Positions 10,555-20,460 of a stretch of DNA of 64,000 bases are shown here, piece after piece; position 1 is the first letter of the stretch, and each line of letters starts with the position of its first letter. The position numbers were made by a program, and so were the translations under genes. This DNA is from Ariolimax columbianus (Eukaryota > Mollusca > Gastropoda > Stylommatophora > Arionidae), in the NCBI GenBank assembly GCA_036924085.1, contig JAVGWX010000002.1, positions 52,206,105 through 52,270,104 of the forward strand, written 5' to 3'. Under the pieces are notes generated by a model that saw only the letters and a list, made by a program, of their open reading frames with translations, had not been told where the DNA came from and did not search any database.

Positions 10555-13500
10555 TTCTTCTTCTTCTGCGTACACAGTCAGACAGTAACCATTATTTTTT
10601 CGAAAAAAGCGGCGGTCATCCTGAGACTCTCGCCACTACCATAGAGCTTGTCTTGCAGTTCCACTGGCAATGGCCACATCTGCTCTCTCTGATCCCCGTA
10701 TGTCGGGCAGTTCTGCAGCAGATGTTCAGTGGTCATTTTACCAGTACCGCACGGGCATTCGTCGGTACACCCTATCTTCAATTTGTTGAATAGGTGGTAC
10801 CTCAGTCTATTGTGGCCAGTGCGAAGTCTGAAGACAACGACCTGCTCTCTTCGGTTCAACTGGTAATAAGCATCGTTTTTGGTGTAACCAGTATGTTCGG
10901 TTTCCCATTTGGTAATGTACCTGGCTTTGATAAGCCGTTTTGACTCTTCGTACGTCATACTGGTATCTGTTTGTGGTAGCCTTGCACCTTCTTTTGCCAG
11001 TCTGTCTGCCTCCTCGTTGCCTTGGATGTTGCAGTGTGACGGAACCCACTGTACCACTACCCTTTTTGGTGCGGACAGCTGGCACAGTTTGCAGAGTGCT
11101 GCTCTTAAGTCATTAAGCTCAGTGTTTTTCTGGCTTTTTAGCGCTGTGACTACGGCGAGAGCATCTGTCAGCAAGACTATGTGGCTCTCATTTTCACTGT
11201 GTGTTGCCATTTCTTCCACTGCCGCCCTCAGTGCCTCTGCCTCCGCTCTGAAATTGCTTGTGTACTTACCAGTAGCGAATGACAGTGTTATTTTTCTGCC
11301 ATTTGGTAGGTTCAGGAATGCTCCTGCCCCTCCGTTCTGTGTAGTGTTTGTTACAGAACCGTCGGTGTATGCATGGGTCCAGTCCATGCTTGGGTAGCTT
11401 TTCGTTATGAAGCTTAGGGTAGTGTCTCTCCTTTCTTTTTCGGTCTGGCAGTTTTTATTTGCAATACCTGGTATATTTTCTACCACCTCTGGAAATATAT
11501 CCTGCCTCCAAGTAGGTTTTCGTACAGTAGTGATGGGTTTTGGTGTTGTTAGTGCGTTTATGGGATCTTCGTGCATCTTTGCTTTGGCTATTTCTGCAAA
11601 GTTTCTCCGCTTTAGTTTCCCAGTTCCCAAATTGTTTAGCCTCTGGTACATTGGAGGGTCCGTCAGTCTTCGGAGTTTCTCTGACTGCAGCTGGGCTCTG
11701 CAGTCTCTTCTGTCGGTCATGGATTGCAGTTTTGTAATCTTTTCAAGTTCTACAATTGGCGTTGACTTCATGCCACCTGTTATGATTCTCATGGCTTGGT
11801 TTTGAAGTTTGTTAACTTTATCGAAGTTCGCCTTCGCTGCTGTTGTCCATGCCGCGATGCCATACTCGAGAACTGGTCTCACTCTTCCAGTGTACAGTTT
11901 CTTTAGTATGCCTTCGTCTGCTCCCCAGCTTGTGCCAGCAAGTTTCCTCATGATCGCCATTCTTTCTCTGGCTTTCATTCGGTTTCTCTCAATCTGACTT
12001 TTCCATGTCATGCGCCGATCAAATGTGACTCCCAGATAGGTTGGGTTGTCGTTTGGCTGCAGGATTTTGCCATTTAGGCTTAATTTGGTACTTTGGGGTT
12101 TTAATGAGAGCGAGAATATTGTGCACGTGGTTTTCTCCTCGTTTATTTTGACCAGCCATGAGTTCGCCCACTCTTCCAGCGATGTTAGGGCCGTTTGCAT
12201 CCGATTTCTTGCTATGGTGAGATTCTTTTCAGAGGTCCACATAGCCAGATCGTCTGCAAACATTGAGCTATGGACTCTTCTTGGTATATTCTCTGTAATA
12301 TCGTTTATATATACCAGGAAGAGTGTGGGTGACAGTACTCCCCCTTGGGGTACTCCCTGTTCGAGTGTCACCTTTTTGCTCATCTGCCCTTGTACTTGGA
12401 CTCTGGCCGTTCTTTGTTTGAGGTAGTGGTTGATCCACTTGTACATCTTCCCACAAACATCACTTCTTCTTAGCTTGACTCTAAGTCCATCCTTCCAGAC
12501 TTTGTCAAATGCCTTTTCCAGATCCACCCAAACAGCTACTGTGTGTTTCTGTGCCTGGTAGGCATCTTCTATCTCCTGGGCTATGAGGATGACCTGGTCC
12601 TCAGTGGATCTGTGCTGTCTAAAGCCGGCTTGCTGTGGAATTAGTATTCGTTTTTCTTCCAGATGCCACATCAGTCTGGTGTTTATCATCCGTTCTATCA
12701 GCTTGCCGACACAGCTCAGTAGGCTTATGGGCCTGTATCCATTCGGATCTGTTTTGTCCTTTCCTGTTTTTGGTACTGGTACCAGTATTGCATCTTTCCA
12801 TGCCTGGGGTACAATACCCCTTTTCCAGCTTTGGTTCAGGACTGATAGTAGTTTTTTCTTCGCTGTTTGGCCCAGCCCCATCAGCATTTCGTTTGTTATC
12901 CCGTCTTTTCCGGGAGATTTCCTTCTCTTTAGTGTTCTCATAGCCTCTTCCATTTCGCGCATTGTTAGTTTGGCCATCATGTGCTCTTCAGGAGCCGTAT
13001 TTATGTTTTCGTGCCCCTTTAGCTCTTCGCTAATGTCTGTATGCTTATCTGCAGGGACCTCGATGTGGTTTGCTCTGGCATAGTGATCGACAAAGGCGTT
13101 TGCGGCTTTCTTACCTGTGATCAAGTTCTCGCCTTGCTTGATAGTAATTTGTTTATTTGACGGGGTTTCGTCGTTCATGGCTCTGACTAGCTTCCATAGC
13201 TTGTTCCCTTCTTTGTCCAGGTTTAAACTTTCCGTTTTATTTTTCCAACTTTCTCTTGCTGTTTGCTTGAGAGTGTGTTTGTACTTCGCCGCGGCGGCTT
13301 TGAGGGCGATGTTTGCCTCCATGGATTTCTCTCGTTCTGCCATGTTCCTAGCATTTGTTACTGCATCTTCCACTTTCTGTAACTCATCATTCCAGTAGGG
13401 CTTATAGTTTTTCCTAGCTCCTCTTGGGATGGTTTCAGTGGCGGCTTGCATTATTGCCTTGCTTAGGCTCTCTACCATGGGCTTCATTTTGGTGTTTCGT

Positions 13501-14049
13501 GTGTTGATGGTTTCACACAGCCCATCTGTCAGGATTGCAAATCTGTCCCAGTCGGCTCGTTTGTAATTCCAACGTGGGAGCGGTTTTGTTTCCTGTGGGC
13601 CTACTTCCATGTCAATGGTTAGCCTGATCGGCCTGTGGTCGCTACCTGCCAGTTGGTTTAGCACCTGGCGGTCTATTTTATAGTGTATGTCCTGTGTGGA
13701 GAAGGCCAAATCTGGAGTCGAGGTGGTATGCCATGTTCTTGAATAGAAGCTAGGGCTATCCTCCGGCCTATTGATTAGGGATAGATTTGCATCTATCTCC
13801 CAATCTTCCACTTCGTCACCTCTGCTGTCTGTGTCAGAGTATCCCCATCTCTCCGAGTGGCTGTTGAAATCTCCAACCACTATGCAGTTGGAGTCTCTGA
13901 CCTCCATACTCGAGAGCGATAGGTCTCTGTTTGGTGGTCCGTACAGATTGAAAATGCGGAGCTTCGTCTCTTGAGCCATTATGTCAACTCCTACAATTTC
14001 TGCTTGTCCGGTGTGATTGACAGGTACCGCGCTACTCGGTATGCTGTTT
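10555..14049 (-). mobile_element. I-like non-LTR retrotransposon, 5' truncated, young
   Basis: A 3.5-kb insertion within the 31-bp array. The 14-bp direct repeat CAACACCAGGATCC lies at 10541-10554 and 14050-14063. In element orientation the 3' end is a (GAA)4 tail after CTGTGTACGCAG, and the 5' end is truncated inside the endonuclease domain. The coding frame is open over essentially the whole element, unlike every other LINE in the window, so it is the most recent LINE insertion here. The presence of RNase H and a C-terminal Cys/His motif points to the I superfamily (I/Nimb-like). The exact clade is inferred. Confidence 0.93.
10578..13979 (-). CDS. LINE polyprotein: partial endonuclease, RT, RNase H
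   Basis: The 1133-codon frame is open a further 22 codons upstream of the chosen Met, into the truncated 5' end (reading ...GQAEIVGVDI). That Met is therefore just the first in a truncated ORF2-type protein. Domains: C-terminal part of an APE-type endonuclease (GDFNSHSERWGY at 36-47, SDHRPI at 113-118); RT about 350-620 with catalytic Asp486 in VDLEKAFDKVW and FADD at 574-577; thumb and connection; RNase H about 868-1000 (YTDGS 871-875, EAEAL, LLTDA 936-940, SHCNIQGNEEAD); and a C-terminal Cys/His cluster (Cys1071, 1075, 1077, His1086, Cys1091). The N-terminal endonuclease residues are missing, so autonomous nicking is unlikely, but RT and RNase H active sites look intact. It would copy element RNA at a nicked genomic target. 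Other open frames here are shadows. Confidence 0.93.
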   Translation of the reverse strand: MAQETKLRIFNLYGPPNRDLSLSSMEVRDSNCIVVGDFNSHSERWGYSDTDSRGDEVEDWEIDANLSLINRPEDSPSFYSRTWHTTSTPDLAFSTQDIHYKIDRQVLNQLAGSDHRPIRLTIDMEVGPQETKPLPRWNYKRADWDRFAILTDGLCETINTRNTKMKPMVESLSKAIMQAATETIPRGARKNYKPYWNDELQKVEDAVTNARNMAEREKSMEANIALKAAAAKYKHTLKQTARESWKNKTESLNLDKEGNKLWKLVRAMNDETPSNKQITIKQGENLITGKKAANAFVDHYARANHIEVPADKHTDISEELKGHENINTAPEEHMMAKLTMREMEEAMRTLKRRKSPGKDGITNEMLMGLGQTAKKKLLSVLNQSWKRGIVPQAWKDAILVPVPKTGKDKTDPNGYRPISLLSCVGKLIERMINTRLMWHLEEKRILIPQQAGFRQHRSTEDQVILIAQEIEDAYQAQKHTVAVWVDLEKAFDKVWKDGLRVKLRRSDVCGKMYKWINHYLKQRTARVQVQGQMSKKVTLEQGVPQGGVLSPTLFLVYINDITENIPRRVHSSMFADDLAMWTSEKNLTIARNRMQTALTSLEEWANSWLVKINEEKTTCTIFSLSLKPQSTKLSLNGKILQPNDNPTYLGVTFDRRMTWKSQIERNRMKARERMAIMRKLAGTSWGADEGILKKLYTGRVRPVLEYGIAAWTTAAKANFDKVNKLQNQAMRIITGGMKSTPIVELEKITKLQSMTDRRDCRAQLQSEKLRRLTDPPMYQRLNNLGTGKLKRRNFAEIAKAKMHEDPINALTTPKPITTVRKPTWRQDIFPEVVENIPGIANKNCQTEKERRDTTLSFITKSYPSMDWTHAYTDGSVTNTTQNGGAGAFLNLPNGRKITLSFATGKYTSNFRAEAEALRAAVEEMATHSENESHIVLLTDALAVVTALKSQKNTELNDLRAALCKLCQLSAPKRVVVQWVPSHCNIQGNEEADRLAKEGARLPQTDTSMTYEESKRLIKARYITKWETEHTGYTKNDAYYQLNRREQVVVFRLRTGHNRLRYHLFNKLKIGCTDECPCGTGKMTTEHLLQNCPTYGDQREQMWPLPVELQDKLYGSGESLRMTAAFFEKIMVTV

Positions 14050-14152
14050 CAACACCAGGATCCAATCTGTTCTACTAGATCAACACCAGGATCCAATCTG
14101 TTCTACTAGATCAACACCAGGATCGAATCTGTTCCACTAAACCAACACCCGG
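14050..14152. repeat. 31-bp minisatellite, middle segment
   Basis: Continuation of the 9955-10554 array on the far side of the LINE. It ends where SINE A begins. Confidence 0.93.
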
Positions 14153-14555
14153 GATCAAGATGCTGAGTAGTGCATGATCTGCAGTGTCAGCGACCCATAG
14201 CTGACTGCTAGCGTCAGGGCCAGCGAACCAGAGCTGCCAAGACCCTTCTACACCTCCACGCGGTGATCCTGGATAACAGGCTGCAGCAGGGCAGACTGGC
14301 TAAGGAGATGGGATCGAAGAGAAAATGCTAACCCGGTACTCAAAAAATGCTTGCTGAAGTCGGATGTGTTGGACCGAAAGGTGCAAATATTGCAGTCAAG
14401 CTGTAAACTACGACACAACGCATTCCGTTCTCTGGACTACATTCTGCTACTTAAACCCTTTCAGGGTTTGGTAGCGGGAGATTGAGAACGAACGAAGAAG
14501 AAGAAGAAGAAGAAGAAGAAGAAGAAGAAGAAGAAGAAGAAGAAGAAGAAGAAGA
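14153..14555 (+). mobile_element. SINE family A, full-length, long (GAA)n tail
   Basis: Starts at the family 5' end GGGATCAAGATGCTGA, contains the shared core GCTGAAGTCGGATG near 14350, and ends with about 60 bp of GAA repeats after GAGAACGAACGAAG. It lies within the minisatellite; short CAACACC direct repeats border it but are uninformative because they belong to the array. The tail type matches that of the LINE at 10555-14049, a possible sign of shared retrotransposition machinery. Confidence 0.9.
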
Positions 14556-15290
14556 TCAACACCAGGATCCAATCTGTTCTACTAGATCAACACCAAGATC
14601 CAATCTGTTCTACTAGACCAACACCAAGGTCCAATCTGTTCCACTAGACCAACACCAAGATCCAATCTGTTCTACTTGACAGGATCCAAGGTTTCCTACC
14701 AAAACCCAGATCCTACTTACCAAAACTAAAGCCCAGACTGTTCCCTCCTACCAAAACTAAAGCCCAGACTGTTCCCTCCTACCAACACTAAAGCCCAGAC
14801 TGTTCCCTCCTACCAACACTAAGGCCCAGACTGTTCCCTACTACCAAAACTAAAGCCCAGACTGTTCCCTCCTACAAACACTAAGACCCAGACTGTTCCC
14901 TCCTACCAGAACTAAGGCCCATGATGTTACCTCCTACCAAATCTCAGGGCCATGCTGGCTCCCTATTTTTAAAAAACCAAGTCCATGCCGTTCCCCTATA
15001 TAAAAAAACACCAAGTCCATGCCGTTCCCCTATATAAAAAAAACCAGGTCCATGCCGTTCCCCTATATAAAAAAAACCAGGTTCATGCCGTTCCCCTATA
15101 TAAAAAAAACCAGGTCCATGCCGTTCCACTATATAAAAAAAACCAGGTCCATGCCGTTCCCCTATACCAAAAACGAGGCTCATTATGTTCCACCTACCCA
15201 AAACGAGGCCCATTATGTTCCACCTACCCAAAAGGAGGCCCATGATGTTTCACTATACCAAAAACGAGGCCCATTCTGTCCCCACAGCCA
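14556..15290. repeat. 31- to 33-bp minisatellite, diverged right segment
   Basis: Three successive unit types: the 31-bp type as at 9955; then from about 14690 a 31-bp type containing AAAGCCCAGACTGTTCCCTC; then from about 14960 a 30-33-bp type containing CCATGCCGTTCCCCTATA. Adjacent types align position by position, so they are stages of one array. Confidence 0.88.
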
Positions 15291-15344
15291 CCGCGTGCAT
15301 GCTGGGTACCCAACTACTAACACAAGGGGAATCTTAATGACGTA

Positions 15345-15893
15345 CCGCAGCGGTTCGGCGACTCGAATCCTAAGCGTTAAGGTCAGATGCTGCTGTCAGA
15401 GATCAAGTGTTAGAGATTTCTTTGTACCTCGCCTCTTATTTGTTTAAATGTGGAGTGGCCAATTCTTTTCCTCGCTACCTTTCATTTCCTAATAGTAAGA
15501 AAATCATCTATTTGCAGCTGGGTCGACTCGAAACATAAGCATTAAGGTCAAGGTTGTCCCATGTCAGATACTGCGGTCGGAGATCAAGCGTTAGAGACTT
15601 CATTGTACTAAGCCTCTTATTTGTTAAATTAGTGGTGGCCAGTTCTTTCCCTCACTACCTTTCATTTCCTAATAGTTGGCAAGTCACCCCTTTGCATCTG
15701 GGTCGACTCGAATCCTAAGTGTTAAGGTCAAGGTTGTCGCAAGTCAAATACTGCTGTCAGAGATCAAGTATTAGAGACTTTATTGTACTAGGCCTCTTAT
15801 TTTTTTAATGTGGGGTGGCCAGTTCTTTTCCTCGCTACCTTTCTAATAGTAAGCAAGTCAACCATTTGCAGCTGGGTCGACTAGGGCACGCCG
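15345..15893. repeat. 185-bp tandem repeat, three copies
   Basis: Each copy runs from GGGTCGACTCGAATCCTAAG through AGAGATCAAGTGTTAGAGA and GGTGGCCAGTTCTTTCC to TTGCAGCT. Copies differ by small indels. No coding potential. Confidence 0.9.
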
Positions 15894-15949
15894 ATATCAT
15901 GGATTAAGCCCGGCTACAAATCGAACTTGCTCTTGTTCGCATTCATGAA

Positions 15950-16062
15950 GCAGCAAGGTAGTAGCCGTATTGGAAGAAAACTCTAATTCATACTGAAGTC
16001 GGATGCATTGGGACGTTGAGCGTAAAGCACAATACAACACATTTCATCTTATGAAAGAGAAC
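15950..16062 (+). mobile_element. degraded SINE core fragment
   Basis: Contains ACTGAAGTCGGATGCATTGG and, shortly after, a decayed AACACATTTC block and AGAACGAAC, matching the core and 3' part of SINE A. Both ends are eroded. Confidence 0.6.
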
Positions 16063-16920
16063 GAACAAAATACACACACACATCAGTTGAAACTCGGTAC
16101 CTTTGAGGGGAAACGTGAGCGTTTTAACACTGCTTCTTTGAATCTACTCTGACGGTTGGCCATATAGTTTGAGGGCTTGATAATCGCCTGTTTCCCGAAT
16201 GCACCACACTGAAGACCTCAAGGTCTTTGTTATTGATATAAACCTGGAACATGCATAAACAGCGTGATTTCCAAGTCATATCTATCTACACCTTGATATG
16301 CTAACTTTGTGTGTGCCAAGAATGATGGATGGTCCCCGTTCTAATGCCTTTAATATTATCTTCAAAGTTGGCGCGATGATTGTTTGATGAGGTACTGTCA
16401 TTTCTTTCATCTGTCTCGCCACGTTGTTTTGTTATACGACCTTAGTGCTAGCTAGGTCATACCGCTGATATATCTATCATCGTCGAGCTGGCCTGGAACA
16501 ATTCAAATCTCGTCTGCTTCTGAAATAACTCAAACCTGCGTGTTTTTTTTCCTATTTAAAACTACTCCCACGAAATACAGAAAATAGGTTAATGTCTTTG
16601 TTTGTCTGACACCCATCCTGCGTATCTGCAAGAGTTTCACGAGGGGTTGTCTCTCTTGGTGTCTAGACACGGGAATTTACTCACAGACGTCTTCGTGTGT
16701 GGGTGAGACCTGTTAACAGAATCAGCGAGCACTTGAAGTCGCGAGGTCACGTCTGAGGGGAAAAACATGTACAAATATAAGTAAGAGATTATGAAGTTTT
16801 TTGCACTTCACGTGAGATGTAGGTGCAGAATTATTGTTAGGGGTGTAGAGTGTCACTAGAAGAGATGCAGAAAGAAATGAAGAAATCCTTGAAGTTGAAA
16901 CAGCACCATCCAATGTATAT
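16063..16920. other. no gene seen
   Basis: No recognisable gene or repeat. Confidence 0.45.
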
Positions 16921-17925
16921 ATTTTTAGAAAATGACATGCCTTCAGACACACAGAAAATGACATGCCTTCAGACACACAGAAAATGACATGCCTTCAGAC
17001 AGACATAAAATGACATGCCTTCAGACACACAGAAAATGACATGCCTTCAGACACACAGAAAATGACATGCCTTCAGACAGACATAAAATGACATGCCTTC
17101 AGACACACAGAAAATGACATGCCTTCAGACACACAGAAAATGACATGCCTTCAGACACACAGAAAATGACATGCCTTCAGACAGACATAAAAGGACATGC
17201 CTTCAGACACACAGAAAATAACATGCCTTCAGACACACAGAAAATGACATGCCTTCAGACACACAGAAAATGACATGCCTTCAGACACACAGAAAATGAC
17301 ATGCCTTCAGACAGACATAAAATGACATGCCTTCAGACACACAGAAAATGACATGCCTTCAGACACACAGAAAATGACATGCCTTCAGACAGACATAAAA
17401 TAACATGCCTTCAGACACACAGAAAATGACATGCCTTCAGACACACAGAAAATAACATGCCTTCAGACACACAGAAAATGACATGCCTTCAGACAGACAG
17501 AAAATGACATGCCTTCAGACAGACAGAAAATGACATGCCTTCAGACACACAGAAAATGACATGCCTTCAGACAGACATAAAATGACATGCCTTCAGACAT
17601 ACATAAAATGACATGCCTTCAGACACACAGAAAACGACATGCCTTCAGACACACAGAAAATGACATGCCTTCATACACAGAAAATGAAATTCCTTCAGAC
17701 AGACATAAAATGACATGCCTTTAGACATACATAAAATGGCATGCCTTCAGTCACACATAAAATGGTATGCCTTCAGTCACACATACTATGACATGCTTTC
17801 AAACAAACAGAAAATGGCATGTCTTCAGACAGACAGAAAATGGTATGCCTTCAGACTAACAGAAAAACATATCTTCAGACAAACAGGAAATGACGTGTTT
17901 TGGCAGATAGAGAATTACTGATCTT
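16921..17925. repeat. 26-bp minisatellite, about 38 copies
   Basis: Unit AAAATGACATGCCTTCAGAC followed by ACACAG or AGACAT. The two 6-bp endings are interspersed irregularly, and divergence rises toward the right end. There are no spacers, so it is not a CRISPR-like array. Confidence 0.96.
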
Positions 17926-18029
17926 CAGAACGCGGCATGAACCTAACTTATTTACTTGTTGAACGAGTTAGTAAAGTCACTCATGTAGACCCCATGTCAA
18001 GAAGAAGACTAAGAAAAACAAAATGAATT

Positions 18030-18728
18030 GCCAGTGTTTTAGACATGTGACTACATCTGTAATGAAAGCAAATGGTCAGGAACTCGAAGTTGTACACCAG
18101 TTCAAGTGTCTGGGATCACCGATCAGTGACGAGACCTCGAAGCCTGAGATAATTGCCAGAATAGCACAGACAACAGCGGTGCTTACCCGTTTGAAACCTA
18201 TATGGCAATATAAGCGACTCGGTCTCAGCATAAACGTTAGACTAATGCGCTCATTGGTGCTCTCAGTATTTGTGTATCTCTGTGAGAATTGGACCATTAC
18301 TGCGGATATCCAGTACAGAATACATGCAATGGAAATGAAGGGCTTTAGAAGACTCTTAAATGTTACATATAAGGATCGTGTCACGAACGTAGATATACGA
18401 CGAAGAGTGGAAAACGCAATTGGGCCTTTTGAGGATATGTTCACAGCTATCAAAAGGCGAAATATGTCTTGGTATGGGCACGTCACGAGGTCGAACGGAA
18501 TTACCTATTCGATAATGCGTGGTTCCGTACCATGAAAGAGAGGGATGGGGATGTCCAAGGAAGAGATGGGCAGACAAAATCACTGAGTGGTCTCGTCCCG
18601 GTGAAGCACAACTGGCGGCAGCGGACAGAGAGAGATGGCATGTGATGGTAGGAATGTCTTCAAGTGTGTCCCAGCGACCTGATTGGTTATGGGATGAACT
18701 GAACCCGACTGAACTGAACTGAACTGAA
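18030..18728 (+). pseudogene. RTE-like LINE 3' fragment with GAACT tail
   Basis: An open frame of 170 codons, then a frameshift near 18520, covers the RTE C-terminal region: KANGQELEVVHQFKCLGS, RLMRSLVLSVFVY, EMKGFRRLLNVTYKDRV, SWYGHVTRSN and RKRWADKITEW. It matches the copy at 42500-43514 residue for residue over most of this length, so both belong to one family. The 3' end carries a short pentamer tail (CTGAA units, 18700-18728), usual for RTE elements. RT catalytic motifs are absent through 5' truncation. Confidence 0.88.
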
Positions 18729-18841
18729 AGACACGTACATGTATTGAAAATAGCAAAGTGCACACAACTTTGACCAAAAATATGCACTCATTCGTCTAAA
18801 CGATTCAAATCAAAGCGGATTTTTTTTAACAAAACTAAATT

Positions 18842-19095
18842 GAAATGTTCTTGTTCTTCTTGTTCTTGTTCTTGTTGTTGTTCTTCTTAATATTATTGTT
18901 ATTCCTCAGCATGCGTACTCAAAATGACGCTGCGACTTGTTGTAGTTTACAGCGAGGCTGCGATAACTGCTCATTTCGATCCAACACATGTGGTTTCAGT
19001 TCGGTTTTTTTAACCCTCGTTTGCCTTCTCTCTTCTGTTCTTATTCTCTCAGCCAGGCTGCACAGGTGCAGCCTGTTTCCAGTGCTGCTACTTGG
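18842..19095 (-). mobile_element. divergent SINE A relative
   Basis: Read on the + strand it carries TAGTTTACAGCGAGGCTGCG, TTTCGATCCAACACATG and a TTC-rich start, in the same order as minus-strand SINE A copies, but about half of the sequence differs. Similar relatives lie at 28802-29050 and 46655-46860. Confidence 0.6.
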
Positions 19096-19404
19096 AGGCA
19101 AAAAATGGGTCTTGGTGAACTATGATTCACTGACCCTGTTGCAAGCAGCCAGCTACGAGCCCATGTCTGCTGTTAGAACATTAACTGTTGTGGAAGCGTC
19201 CCCTAATTTAAAAGAACAAGAGCTTCAATAATAGGAAAATGCTTCTTTCTCCGAGGCTTGATAAATGGAACAATTCGTATGACATTAGACAACAACTGAC
19301 AAACACGCGGAAATATCATTACATGGCATTGGGCCGAAGGACGAGAGCTATGACTCTGCTGAATCCGTAATAACAACCTATGAACTGATGACTTGGAATG
19401 AAAA

Positions 19405-19457
<53 letters not shown>

Positions 19458-20160
19458 AATACAAATATAAACGAGAGTTTAGGGAGATCCTAGCGAGGAT
19501 GAAGAAGCAAACGAAAAAGAAAGAAGACGACGAAAAGGAAGAAGAAAGACAGGAAATATGAGTGAAAGTTAAAAGGGAACAAATATAAGAACAAGAAGAA
19601 GAAAGATTGATAAAATCTGTTGATTCCTTGATGGATAACCGGGTTATTAACTTGAGTTTTGAGGTAAGAACGTCTTTATTACCTATCATCACCCCGAATC
19701 TGTTTGTTTTCATAGCTTCACATAGATAAACTAGAAAGCTTTGCTTGTCTAGAATCTAGAATCAACACATCCAGCATCCCTTTTTGATGACGGATGTTGG
19801 AATTTCCAGCAAAATAAACAATATTCAACGGAACCACACCACCATAAAACAACATCTATTGGTGATAATGGGTGTAGTAAATGGAGAAAGACAAAGTATC
19901 GGTTTACAGCGGCCCTCCAGACAGTGTGGAAAGGGTAAATAGCTTGGAGTTCAGAGTACATTTTCAGAAGACAGATTTTCCTGATGTCTGGTAGGTTAAT
20001 TTACCTGGCGCAAAAAAACTTGCCTGGAACCGGAGGTTATTCAGGGCGGTGTAGGGACAGGAAATGCTCTGAAGTGACGCAACACTTTATTTTTGTCTGA
20101 GCGCGGTAAATCCTGAGGAAGATTTCTGTAGTAGTGGAGAAATGACTTCACGCCATGCTA
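19096..20160. other. no gene seen; contains a (GA)n run
   Basis: A pure GA microsatellite occupies about 19410-19455, followed by purine-rich sequence to about 19620. Nothing gene-like is visible. Confidence 0.5.
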
Positions 20161-20460
20161 TGAAAGTAGTGGTTCTCAGACTGGGTTTTTTGTGTTTGGA
20201 ACTTTTAAATTTTTTTTTCAATTTTACGTTTTTTGCCTCAGTAGTTTCGTGGGTGTTGGTATATATATATATATATTTTTTTTTTTAAATTTGTTTGTAA
20301 TAATTTTTTTTAATTTTTATTTTTATTTTCCGTGTTTCTACTGGCGGAGGCGCGCCTATTCCACCCTAGACCGTAGTTAATTGGGCGATATTAAGACGCA
20401 TAAACCAGTGCTTGGATGCATGTGTGTATCTGTTTTTGCCTAACCTGGTGTTTCCATGAT
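20161..20460 (-). mobile_element. poly(A)-tailed dispersed repeat, copy 1
   Basis: The block TGGCGGAGGCGCGCC...CCAGTGCTTGG (20342-20425) recurs at 33243-33330. Both copies have a T-rich stretch on their left, a poly(A) tail on the minus strand. This suggests a retroposed element read on the minus strand. Confidence 0.6.

Noticed and set aside
10909..13974. Several plus-strand frames of 60-166 codons
   Set aside because: Antisense shadows of the 1133-codon LINE frame, with no motifs of their own.
16921..17925. CRISPR array
   Set aside because: Units are contiguous 26-bp tandem copies without spacers, in eukaryotic sequence.
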